From the NCBI GenBank assembly GCA_012511395.1, contig JAAZGD010000026.1:1-21616 (forward strand): a stretch of DNA of 21,616 nucleotides, given 5' to 3'. The notes beneath the pieces were generated by a model. That model ran no database searches. It had not been told where the DNA came from and saw only the letters and a program-made list of their open reading frames with translations. Made by a program: the position numbers and the translations under genes. Positions 1 through 6,308 of this stretch are shown in pieces. Origin of the DNA: Clostridiales bacterium (GTDB lineage: Bacteria; Bacillota; Clostridia; Peptostreptococcales; Anaerovoracaceae). Every line of letters starts with the position of its first letter. Positions within the stretch are counted from its first letter, which is position 1.

Positions 1-77
1 ACAGTTACGGGAATCACCGTTCCCTCCTCTGTAAATGTTTGGGTCATCCCCACTTTCTTTCCTAAAAGAATCTTCAT
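1..77 (-). CDS. rplC: 50S ribosomal protein L3, N-terminal fragment
   Basis: This is the first 25 codons of ribosomal protein L3; the gene runs off the left edge. The visible N-terminus reads MKILLGKKVGMTQTFTEEGT, followed by VIPVTV. This is the conserved L3 opening (GKKxGMTQxF). L3 binds 23S rRNA near the peptidyl-transferase centre and is an early assembly protein of the large subunit. The ATG at 75-77 is preceded by an AAGGAGA ribosome binding site. The gene follows rpsJ by 77 bases, the usual S10-operon order (rpsJ, rplC, then rplD and so on). It should be co-transcribed from the rpsJ promoter; no separate promoter was seen. Confidence 0.93.
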   Translation of the reverse strand, partial: MKILLGKKVGMTQTFTEEGTVIPVT

Positions 78-135
78 ATTATAATTGTCTCCTTTTCTCT
101 TACAGCGGATTGCCTAAATTTTCAAGCTATCATTC

Positions 136-152
136 TAAGGGGAGTTCCCTTA
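136..152 (-). other. Small intercistronic hairpin between rpsJ and rplC
   Basis: Two 6-base arms, TAAGGG and CCCTTA, pair around a 5-base loop (136-141 with 147-152) right after the rpsJ stop codon. No T-run follows on the minus strand, so it does not look like a full terminator. It may mark an mRNA processing or stability site within the S10 operon. A stem this short could also be chance. Confidence 0.35.
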
Positions 153-154
153 TG

Positions 155-466
155 CTACAATTTTATTTCTTTGTCTACTCCGGCCGCAAGTTCTAGCTTT
201 GTTAAAGCATGAGTAGTTTTTCCCGTTGCATTTAATATGTCTATGAGCCTTTTGTCAGTCTTTTGCTCAAACTGTTCTCTGGAATCCTTATATTTGTGAA
301 CAGCTCTGATAACCGTTACCACTTCCTTCTCTGTGGGAAGAGGTATGGGCCCTGAAACCTCAGCACCCGTCCTTTTTGCCGTTTCCACAATCTTTGCAGC
401 CGATTGGTCCAGCAAAGCGTGGTCATAAGCTTTAAGCCTGATTCTGATTTTTTGTAATTCGCTCAT
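155..466 (-). CDS. rpsJ: 30S ribosomal protein S10
   Basis: This encodes ribosomal protein S10 (NusE), 103 residues, which matches the family's usual length of about 102. It belongs to the small-subunit head and also serves as NusE in antitermination complexes. The opening QKIRIRLKAYDHALLDQSA, the segment GPIPLPTEK and the C-terminal region after the SREQFE motif are diagnostic. The reading frame stays open upstream for 19 more codons. The ATG at 464-466 was chosen because a strong AGGAGG site lies just before it (471-477) and because the extension does not resemble S10. It is the first gene of the S10 operon here. In many relatives tuf lies just upstream, but here the preceding gene is a LUD-domain protein of a nucleoside operon. 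Expression is likely controlled through the long leader upstream. Confidence 0.97.
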   Translation of the reverse strand: MSELQKIRIRLKAYDHALLDQSAAKIVETAKRTGAEVSGPIPLPTEKEVVTVIRAVHKYKDSREQFEQKTDKRLIDILNATGKTTHALTKLELAAGVDKEIKL

Positions 467-702
467 TTTTTCCTCCTGAATTGTTTTGTACTCGTTTTCG
501 CTATTCATAGGTACAAGGGGCAAACCTTACAATTTCAACGTGTCTTAGTGATTTACCTGCCCATTACACGCGCCCGTGTGTTTCTTATTATTTCTCATAA
601 ATAAAACGGGTAAACCCCTTCGCCCCTGTCAAAGCAGGGACACTTCTCCACGGAAATTACCTGATAGCTCAGCAACTTCCCGTTTCATCGCTTTAGGCAA
701 GC
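467..702 (-). promoter_or_regulatory. Long structured 5' leader of the S10 operon
   Basis: About 235 bases separate the predicted transcription start from rpsJ, with no open frame that looks like a gene. On the minus strand I see a stable hairpin CCCTG/CAGGG with a 6-base loop (624-639). I also see a hairpin ACACG/CGTGT (566-579), and a segment at 677-684 that can pair two ways. It can pair with 650-656 (ACGGGAA with TTTCCGT, one G-U), or with 605-610 (AACGGG with CCCGTT), and the second choice is followed by a T-rich stretch. Such a choice of partners is what an attenuator or a ribosomal-protein autoregulatory leader would show. Ribosomal-protein feedback (for example by L4 in enterobacteria) is known for S10 operons, but which protein would act here is not evident. 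Confidence 0.5.
565..584. repeat. 20-base hairpin repeat, copy B (S10 leader)
   Basis: This 20-base element matches 819-838 at 18 of 20 positions in the same orientation. Each copy can form its own stem (ACACG/CGTGT here). The two differing bases lie at the centre, near the loop. This copy lies inside the S10 leader, about 100 bases upstream of rpsJ. Confidence 0.6.
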
Positions 703-708
703 TATTAG

Positions 709-757
709 ACTATATATCAGGGGAAATAATAATGCAATACTTTTTTTTATTTTTTTT
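709..757 (-). promoter_or_regulatory. S10 operon promoter with A-tract UP element
   Basis: On the minus strand a -35 TTGCAT (732-737) and a -10 TATAGT (709-714) are separated by exactly 17 bases. Directly upstream of the -35 lie two runs of eight A residues (about 741-757), the classic form of an UP element that raises transcription from ribosomal promoters. The start of transcription should fall near 702. This is the only good promoter seen between the LUD gene and rpsJ. Confidence 0.75.
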
Positions 758-777
758 AATATTAATGGAAAGATTAG

Positions 778-827
778 AAAAGACCGTGCATTTTCAAGGG
801 TTACAACACTTTCCAATGTACACGGTC
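778..827 (-). terminator. Probable terminator of the psu/LUD operon
   Basis: On the minus strand GACCGTG, a two-base bulge and CATT pair with AATG and CACGGTC (782-792 with 815-827), and TTTTC follows. It lies about 30 bases after the LUD stop codon. The loop is large (about 22 bases), and the upstream arm can instead form a compact ACACGG/CCGTGT hairpin (820-835). Efficiency is therefore uncertain. Confidence 0.5.
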
Positions 828-838
828 CCGTGTGTTTC
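819..838. repeat. 20-base hairpin repeat, copy A (after LUD gene)
   Basis: This is the partner of 565-584, identical at 18 of 20 bases. Here the stem is ACACGG/CCGTGT with a two-base loop. It overlaps the likely terminator after the LUD gene. Two copies flank the S10 promoter, which suggests a local duplication of a leader or terminator element. Confidence 0.6.
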
Positions 839-859
839 ATTCATTTTAGTTTAAAAAGA

Positions 860-1489
860 CTAAAAACCCAAGGAATCATCGATTAAAATCACATGGATTC
901 TTCCCTTTTCATTGCAAAATCTTGTAGTTGTAACAGTTCCGCAAAGGGTACTGTTTGAAACAAGACATTCACAGCACCTGCCTGTTTCAATACATGGCGT
1001 AGACCGGCCAAGGCGGGCAGCATTTTTAGGGCAGGCAACCTCCTTGATCCTTTTATATGCATCCTCAAGATTTTCAGTAATTTTATTGGTTCCGCATAGT
1101 ATAACTACTTTTTCAGGTCCAAAGGCCAAAGCTGCCACTCTGTTTCCAAAGCCGTCAATGTTCATAAGCTCTCCCCCTAAAGTTATGGCGTTGGTGCTCA
1201 TGTAATAAAGGTTGGCAAGAAGGCTTCTTCTCCTTGCCTCATGATTCAGCCTAGGATCATTAATGGAATGGGCGTCAATGAGCCTGATTTTCCCTTCCTG
1301 CTCAAGCCTTCTGATTTCTGTCTTTAATCCCGTTTCCTCCAAGGTCATGGATCCGCCCCAGGACACTATCATTCCTTCCCTTACAAAAGAAAGTGCAATA
1401 GCCAAGCCTTGCTCTTTTGTATTTGCAAAGTAGCCTGTAATATTTCTCTTCTCCAAATTCTTAATAATCTCCGGTACTTTTTCTTTCAT
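860..1489 (-). CDS. LUD-domain protein (lactate-utilization family, DUF162)
   Basis: The 209-residue product belongs to the LUD/YkgG (DUF162) family, relatives of LutC and of the LutB N-terminal part. The GGSMTLEETGL segment (45-55), the NAITLGGELMNIDGFGNRVAA region (about 100-120) and FGPEKVVIL are typical. So is a Cys-rich tail with C153, C166, C172, C173, C175 and C183, in a TPCxxTGxCCxC...LC arrangement seen in the family. LutABC oxidises lactate, but many single LUD proteins have no known reaction, and no LutA or LutB lies nearby. The start overlaps the psuG stop by four bases, giving translational coupling with pseudouridine breakdown. Its role in that pathway is unknown. It is the last gene of the operon. 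Confidence 0.85.
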   Translation of the reverse strand: MKEKVPEIIKNLEKRNITGYFANTKEQGLAIALSFVREGMIVSWGGSMTLEETGLKTEIRRLEQEGKIRLIDAHSINDPRLNHEARRRSLLANLYYMSTNAITLGGELMNIDGFGNRVAALAFGPEKVVILCGTNKITENLEDAYKRIKEVACPKNAARLGRSTPCIETGRCCECLVSNSTLCGTVTTTRFCNEKGRIHVILIDDSLGF

Positions 1490-2406
1490 CGGGCATCCTT
1501 CCTTTTCAATTCCTCATAAGCTTTTGCTATTCTTCCCCCTGCTTTTGCATTATTTATTACCAGTGCAATATTGGCCTTAAGGCTTTTCCCTTCAGTCAGC
1601 TCCTTGATTCTGCTTAAGAGAAAAGGTGTAACCTCCTTACCTTTAACTTTACACTCCTTTAACGCCTGTTCTATGTAGGAATCCATTATTTCCTTTTTAA
1701 TCTCCTCTTCTTCAGGAATCGGACAGGCTATTACCATACCGCCTTTTAGTTCAAGCTTTTCCTTTGCTAAGATTATCTTTGCCCCTTCTTCTTCATCTTT
1801 TAAGGCATCCTCTAAAAAGAAGCCACTTTGTCTTGAATAGAAGGCCGGAAATTCTTTAGTCCCCAGAGAAAACACAGGTACTCCCTTTGTCTCCAGATAT
1901 TCTAAAGTTCCTCCTATATCAAGAATTGATTTGACTCCTGCGCAGACCACCACAGTATCTGTCATGCTTAATTCCTCAAGGTCTTGGGAAATATCAAAGG
2001 TCTCTCCCGCTCCTCTATGAACACCGCCAATTCCGCCTGTTACAAAAATCTTAATCCCCGAAGCATTAGCTGCAATCATAGTGCCTGCCACTGTAGTTGC
2101 ACCATCAAGTTTATTGGCTATAACAAGGGGCAGATCCCTTCTGCTCACCTTCACCACATCTTTAGCTTTCCCAAGATACAGAATCTCATCCTCCGTAAGC
2201 CCAACTTTAATTCTTCCTTTAATAACTCCTACAGTTGCCGGAACGCACTGGTTTTTCCTGATTTCTTGCTCTACTCTTTTTGATGTCTCAATGTTTTCAG
2301 GATAAGGCATACCATGGGCGACAATAGTGCTTTCCAGTGCCACCACACCCTTCCCTTCAAAAAGGGCTTCCTTAACTTCTTGATTTATATCCATATAATC
2401 TATCAT
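1486..2406 (-). CDS. psuG: Pseudouridine-5'-phosphate glycosidase
   Basis: This encodes PsuG (YeiN/IndA family), 306 residues, which reversibly splits the C-C glycosidic bond of pseudouridine 5'-phosphate to give uracil and ribose 5-phosphate. Family hallmarks are VALESTIVAHGMPYPEN (21-38) with Glu25, DGATTVAGTM (101-110), FVTGGIGGVHRGAGETFDIS (121-140) and VVCAGVKSILD (153-163) with Lys159. That lysine lines up with the lysine reported to form a Schiff base with the sugar in the E. coli enzyme, and Asp142 sits at a likely metal-binding position. AAGGAGA lies about 12 bases before the ATG; a second in-frame ATG four codons in is an alternative. It starts 15 bases after psuK, and the LUD gene overlaps its end. 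Confidence 0.95.
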   Translation of the reverse strand: MIDYMDINQEVKEALFEGKGVVALESTIVAHGMPYPENIETSKRVEQEIRKNQCVPATVGVIKGRIKVGLTEDEILYLGKAKDVVKVSRRDLPLVIANKLDGATTVAGTMIAANASGIKIFVTGGIGGVHRGAGETFDISQDLEELSMTDTVVVCAGVKSILDIGGTLEYLETKGVPVFSLGTKEFPAFYSRQSGFFLEDALKDEEEGAKIILAKEKLELKGGMVIACPIPEEEEIKKEIMDSYIEQALKECKVKGKEVTPFLLSRIKELTEGKSLKANIALVINNAKAGGRIAKAYEELKRKDAR

Positions 2407-2421
2407 GGCTCTATGCTCTCC

Positions 2422-3333
2422 TTATACTTCTTCCAAAAGTTTATCCAAAGTCAACTCCGGATTTACAGGCACCTTGGTTTCCAAAGAAAGTCTGGAGGCT
2501 CTCATGGCGATTTCCGCTGTCTTTCTCACATCGTATTTATTCAGAAATCCAAGAATTGCTGCTGCGCTAAAGGCATCTCCCGCACCTGTGGCACTTGCTA
2601 TTTCACTGGATTTAGGCTCTATGATGCCCTTCTCTTTACCCTCCTGATAATAAACGCCTCCCATGGAAAGACTGATAAACACTCTTTTTACGCCTTGATT
2701 TATAAACCAGTCCCCCGCCTCTTTTAAATCCTCCTCCGATAATATGCTTTTCCCGTATATGGCTTCCGCTTCTGCTCTATTGGGCTTAATGGTATGAAAC
2801 CTGCCTATTAAGTCTTTAGCCTTTACTGCTTTTACCACAGAGACAGGGTCTAAAAACAAAGGCACCTCTTTCAGTCTTTCCGTTGCATACTCAAGCACCT
2901 CTTCAGACAAGTTAGTATCCAAAAGCACCATATCCATTTCTTTAAGCAAAGGTACCAGGTCCTCTATATCCTCCTTTGATATTTGATCCAAAACATCCAT
3001 ATTGCATATTCCAAGCTCCATATCACCTAATATGTTCAGAATTGAAAGATACATGGCTGTGCTTTTCCCTTTAATAACCTTTATATGCTCCACATCCACT
3101 GACAACTCTGCCAGGGCTTCCTTGATGCTTAATCCCATAAAGTCATCACCTATTCTTGATATGAAGGTGACGGGGACTCCAAGTCGCCCTAAATTCTCAG
3201 TGATATTACGGCCTACACCGCCGTAGGAAATCCTTATTTCTCCCGGATTTGAATCCTGATACTGTAAGTCCAGGTCAGGCTTGCCCTCTACATCTATAGT
3301 TATGCCGCCTATTACTGCCACTTTTCCTGCCAT
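2422..3333 (-). CDS. psuK: Pseudouridine kinase, PfkB family
   Basis: A 303-residue PfkB-type sugar/nucleoside kinase. The N-terminal VAVIGG strand, the sugar-binding YGGVGRNIxENL motif (about 37-48), HTIKPNRAEAE (about 180-189) and the C-terminal ATGAGDAFSAA motif (about 248-258, GAGD holding the catalytic Asp) are all present. Next to psuG the best call is PsuK, which phosphorylates pseudouridine with ATP to pseudouridine 5'-phosphate, the substrate of PsuG. The ATG at 3331-3333 was chosen over a longer frame because AAGGAGA precedes it and VAVIGG should be near the N-terminus. It lies 25 bases after the nucleoside kinase gene and is co-transcribed with it. The call of pseudouridine over ribose or another nucleoside rests on context. 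Confidence 0.88.
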   Translation of the reverse strand: MAGKVAVIGGITIDVEGKPDLDLQYQDSNPGEIRISYGGVGRNITENLGRLGVPVTFISRIGDDFMGLSIKEALAELSVDVEHIKVIKGKSTAMYLSILNILGDMELGICNMDVLDQISKEDIEDLVPLLKEMDMVLLDTNLSEEVLEYATERLKEVPLFLDPVSVVKAVKAKDLIGRFHTIKPNRAEAEAIYGKSILSEEDLKEAGDWFINQGVKRVFISLSMGGVYYQEGKEKGIIEPKSSEIASATGAGDAFSAAAILGFLNKYDVRKTAEIAMRASRLSLETKVPVNPELTLDKLLEEV

Positions 3334-3358
3334 AAAAATTTCTCCTTGTCTTGATTTC

Positions 3359-5068
3359 TTAGTCCATGAAAGCACTGCCTCCAATAAATTCCCTTAAGAT
3401 GGAATTGTTGGGAATAATATCCTCCTCTTCAATAACCTTAAAAAATCTTAAAAAGCTAAGCATTCTTCTGGCTTCCGCATATTCAGGCTCACTTTGTGGA
3501 ATCGCTTCAAGAAGAGGAGCTGCATATTTCTTTAATACAGAAAGCTCATACACATGGGCTGAATTAAACAGTAGGTCTGCCTTTGAATTATATGGGAAGA
3601 TATTGTTCATCTCTCCCGCTCTCACCTTGGGCCAGCTCTCAATAGTCTTTTTTGCACTGTGACCTCTGAACTTAAAGTCCCTAACAAGCCTTCTCAACAT
3701 TCTTGAATCAGTGACGGAAATTCTGTTATGGTCATCTATCCCTAAATTTGTAAGGGGGCTTATATATATCTTGAACTTTTCATCACTTAGAATATCGGGA
3801 GTCATCATATCATTGAGGCCGTGAATTCCTTCAATTATAATAGGCTGGTCAGCTTTTATTGAGATGATTCTGCTGCCGAATCTTTTATGTCCTGTTAAAA
3901 AATCAAAAACAGGTATATCCACTTCCTCCCCTTCCAGAAGGTCTCTTAAATTTCTATTAAATAATTTAACATCTAAAGCACAAAGGTTTTCAAAATCAAG
4001 ATCCCCATTCTCATCCAGAGGAGTTTCTTCCCTCTCTAAAAAGTAATCATCTGTTCCAAGATAAAGAGGCTCAAGACCTTCCACCATAAGCTGAATCCCC
4101 AGCCTTTTTGCGAAGGTGGTCTTCCCTGAACTTGAGGGCCCTGCAATAAGCACTATTCTCCTCTTTGACTTAATTACTTCCTTTGCAATCTCTGCAATCT
4201 TTTTGGCATGAAGGGCTTCGCTTATAAGTATAAGTTCCTTGATTGCTCCTCTTTCTATCTTTTCATTTAGATCAGATACGTAAGGGCATTTCATCAATTT
4301 CCCCCAGCTCTTCGTTTCACCAAAGGCTTCCGAAAGAAGAAAGTCGTCCTCGAAGGGAGGGACCTCCTCAGGATTTGGATAATCGGGAAACCTTAACAGC
4401 ACTGCTTTACCTTCATTGTATGGCCTTAGTTCAAAGTTTTGTATATAGCCTGTGGAAGGTGCCATTCTTCCATAAAAGAAATTCCAGTAATTCAGTAAAG
4501 AATATACTGCAATGCTGTCCACCGTTGATGATTTTAAAAGCTTCAGCTTCTCTGCATCGCCCTCTTCCATAAGCCTTTTAGCCGCCTCCTCCTTCGTAAT
4601 GATCTGTCTGAAGAAAGGTGTATTTTTATCAACGATTTCCCGCATTCTTGCTTCCACCTTTTTAATTTCCTCATCATTTATATAGTCTTCTCTATGGACG
4701 GTTGCCCCCTGTTCATTCTTTACTTCCCTGAAAAACTGGACTTCTGTATAGAGTCCTTTATTTAACGAGTTTGCAATCCAAACTGCAGCCTTCCCAAGAA
4801 CATCATAAATTGCCTTCAGATAAATCATACTCAAGCTTCTCTGATATAAAAGACTGGCAGCATGATTTCTCATATCCAGAAACTCTACTGTGCTGCCATT
4901 TTCTACTTCAACATCAAGGTCCTCGTATTTATTATTCATTTTGACCGCTAATACTCTATAGGGGAGCATGTCCTGATACTTGTTCACTAAATCTTTCATT
5001 AAGATTCCTTCAGGGACCTTTACCGTTTCAGGAGCCGCTCTCAGCTCTTTAATAAGTTTAATCTCCAT
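3359..5068 (-). CDS. Nucleoside (uridine-type) kinase with TGS and ThrRS-like N-terminal domains
   Basis: A 569-residue three-part protein. Residues 1-65 look like a TGS/ubiquitin-like domain, about 70-250 resembles the second additional domain of threonyl- and alanyl-tRNA synthetases, and about 300-520 is a P-loop kinase of the phosphoribulokinase/uridine kinase family. The Walker A motif GPSSSGKTTFAKRL starts near residue 310, followed by GTDDYFLERE, PVFDFLTGHK and IIIEGIHGLND. The ATG at 5066-5068 follows a GAGG site; an in-frame GTG two codons upstream is a weaker alternative. It heads the operon with psuK and psuG. It may phosphorylate uridine or a related nucleoside, though its substrate cannot be told from sequence. 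This domain fusion recurs in Clostridia and Thermotogales, so it is not a cloning or assembly artefact. Confidence 0.85.
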   Translation of the reverse strand: MEIKLIKELRAAPETVKVPEGILMKDLVNKYQDMLPYRVLAVKMNNKYEDLDVEVENGSTVEFLDMRNHAASLLYQRSLSMIYLKAIYDVLGKAAVWIANSLNKGLYTEVQFFREVKNEQGATVHREDYINDEEIKKVEARMREIVDKNTPFFRQIITKEEAAKRLMEEGDAEKLKLLKSSTVDSIAVYSLLNYWNFFYGRMAPSTGYIQNFELRPYNEGKAVLLRFPDYPNPEEVPPFEDDFLLSEAFGETKSWGKLMKCPYVSDLNEKIERGAIKELILISEALHAKKIAEIAKEVIKSKRRIVLIAGPSSSGKTTFAKRLGIQLMVEGLEPLYLGTDDYFLEREETPLDENGDLDFENLCALDVKLFNRNLRDLLEGEEVDIPVFDFLTGHKRFGSRIISIKADQPIIIEGIHGLNDMMTPDILSDEKFKIYISPLTNLGIDDHNRISVTDSRMLRRLVRDFKFRGHSAKKTIESWPKVRAGEMNNIFPYNSKADLLFNSAHVYELSVLKKYAAPLLEAIPQSEPEYAEARRMLSFLRFFKVIEEEDIIPNNSILREFIGGSAFMD

Positions 5069-5100
5069 ATGCACCTCGATTTTTAAATCATAAGTACATA

Positions 5101-5109
5101 ATTATAACA
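5101..5109 (-). promoter_or_regulatory. Promoter of the nucleoside kinase / psu operon
   Basis: An extended -10 element, TG-T-TATAAT on the minus strand, sits 33 bases upstream of the nucleoside kinase start codon. No good -35 is seen at 17 bases, and the upstream position is taken by the terminator hairpin of the previous operon. Extended -10 promoters can do without a -35. Confidence 0.6.
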
Positions 5110-5110
5110 T

Positions 5111-5150
5111 AAAGAGAGAGGTTCTGCATTACTGCAAAACCTCTCTTGTT
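5111..5150 (-). terminator. Intrinsic terminator after the ydbC operon
   Basis: AGAGAGGTT-(T)TGCA pairs with TGCA-GAACCTCTCT around a four-base loop, a stem of about 14 pairs with one wobble or mismatch (5112-5146). It lies about 20 bases after the ydbC stop. On the minus strand the run that follows (TTTATGTT) is only moderately T-rich. It separates the ydbC operon from the nucleoside kinase operon. Confidence 0.8.
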
Positions 5151-5167
5151 CCAAGTTTTATACTTTT

Positions 5168-5410
5168 TTACAACTTTAAACCCTTTAACAATTCCAGCAA
5201 TTTCTTTGCTTCTTCTGCCTTCAGGGTAATACCTCTGCTCATATGCTCATGAGCTTCGTCCCAGTCTCTGATGTCATACTTTGCAGGTGCCTGATTCCAT
5301 GATACAAGGTTAAGCTCCTTAGTCCAGCCTGACTGATTCGTAGCGATTATACCAAAGTGCTCCTGAATATCAAAAACTATACCTTCCCTCTCAGAATTAT
5401 TAGATGCCAT
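5168..5410 (-). CDS. ydbC: YdbC-family PC4-like single-stranded nucleic-acid binding protein
   Basis: An 80-residue protein of the bacterial PC4 (transcriptional coactivator p15) family, known from Lactococcus YdbC. These small dimers bind single-stranded DNA or RNA. Diagnostic segments are FDIQEHFGIIA, GWTKELNLVSWN, KYDIRDWDEAHEHMSRGITL and a Leu-rich C-terminal helix. The frame stays open upstream, but ATG 5408-5410 has AAGGAGG just before it and matches the family start. It lies 28 bases after the PHP gene and ends the DJ-1 / PHP / ydbC operon. Its role in the cell is not settled. Confidence 0.85.
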   Translation of the reverse strand: MASNNSEREGIVFDIQEHFGIIATNQSGWTKELNLVSWNQAPAKYDIRDWDEAHEHMSRGITLKAEEAKKLLELLKGLKL

Positions 5411-5438
5411 ATTGACCTCCTTCACTTTAAAAAACAGT

Positions 5439-6308
5439 TTAGCTTTCTTCCCATATTTTACCAAACCAGTCAGTGGTTTTATCCTTTCTATTACCGTGAA
5501 AATCCGAGCCTCTGCTTACAAGAAGGTCAAGGTCCAAACTGAGCTTCAGGAAGTCCCCGGTTTCTTTCAAGGTATGGTGAGGGTAGTAGCATTCAAGGCC
5601 CATTAGACCGTCAGCTTTTAAGTCCGTAAGAAGATCCTTCAGATTGCACAAAAATTCCTCTGATTCTCTTTCTCCCAGGCCTCTGATTTTGGAAGGGTGA
5701 GCAAGAAAAGGAAGCCCTCCTGCATCCTTTATCCTTTTAACAGCCTCCTCAGCTTTAAGTCTTTCTTTTTTCACACCCTGCCATGAGGCCGAATCAAAAT
5801 ACCTTCCCTCTGTAAAGGCTTCTCTTCTTTCCTTTATATATCCCTTTTCCATAAGCTTATCAGCTATTATGGGCTTTCCTACATAGTCTCTGTAGGAAAC
5901 TCCCTCAAAATCCTTTTCTGATATATCAAGGCCTTCCTCCTTCATAAGAGAAAAGAGTTTTCCGTTTCTTTCTTCCCTCTGCCTCAAAACCCATTGTACA
6001 GTATCCTTCATGGTTTCATTTTCCGGATCAAATAGATATCCTAATATATGAAGCTCATTTTTACCCTTATATACGGAGGAAAGCTCTATACCGCTAATAA
6101 GACTAATATCGTAATCCTTTGCATGACTCCTTGCTTCTCTTAAGGCTTTTATGCCGTCATGGTCCGTTATGCTTAAAGTTTTAATCCCTCTGTTACTTGA
6201 AAAGGACAAAAGATCCTTTACCGATAAAAGACCGTCCGAATAGTAGGTGTGGGTATGAAGATCGGCACTTTCCAAAGGTATGCTTTTAAAGATTTCTTTC
6301 TTATTCAT
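5439..6308 (-). CDS. PHP-domain phosphoesterase (RNase AM / nucleotide phosphatase-like)
   Basis: A 289-residue metal-dependent hydrolase of the PHP family. The metal-binding motifs are in order: DLHTHTYYSDG (17-27), ITDHDG (47-52), GIELSS, FLAHPSKI and the C-terminal SRGSDFHG. This arrangement matches the YciV/TrpH group, which includes RNase AM and 3',5'-nucleotide bisphosphate phosphatase; DNA polymerase and histidinol-phosphatase PHP proteins are less like it. The likely substrate is a 5'- or 3'-phosphorylated nucleotide or RNA end, inferred from family only. The start codon overlaps the last base of the DJ-1 stop (TAATG), so the two are translationally coupled. Confidence 0.88.
   Translation of the reverse strand: MNKKEIFKSIPLESADLHTHTYYSDGLLSVKDLLSFSSNRGIKTLSITDHDGIKALREARSHAKDYDISLISGIELSSVYKGKNELHILGYLFDPENETMKDTVQWVLRQREERNGKLFSLMKEEGLDISEKDFEGVSYRDYVGKPIIADKLMEKGYIKERREAFTEGRYFDSASWQGVKKERLKAEEAVKRIKDAGGLPFLAHPSKIRGLGERESEEFLCNLKDLLTDLKADGLMGLECYYPHHTLKETGDFLKLSLDLDLLVSRGSDFHGNRKDKTTDWFGKIWEES

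Noticed and set aside
467..523. In-frame extension of rpsJ to upstream start codons
   Set aside because: The extension has no S10 similarity, no ribosome binding site of its own, and overlaps the AGGAGG site of the true start.
576..854. Plus-strand open frame of 92 codons between rpsJ and the LUD gene
   Set aside because: It covers the S10 promoter, the A-tract UP element and the leader on the other strand; no ribosome binding site and no protein-like composition.
2314..2727. Plus-strand open frame of 137 codons across psuG/psuK
   Set aside because: It is antisense to two well-recognised enzymes, with no ribosome binding site or promoter.
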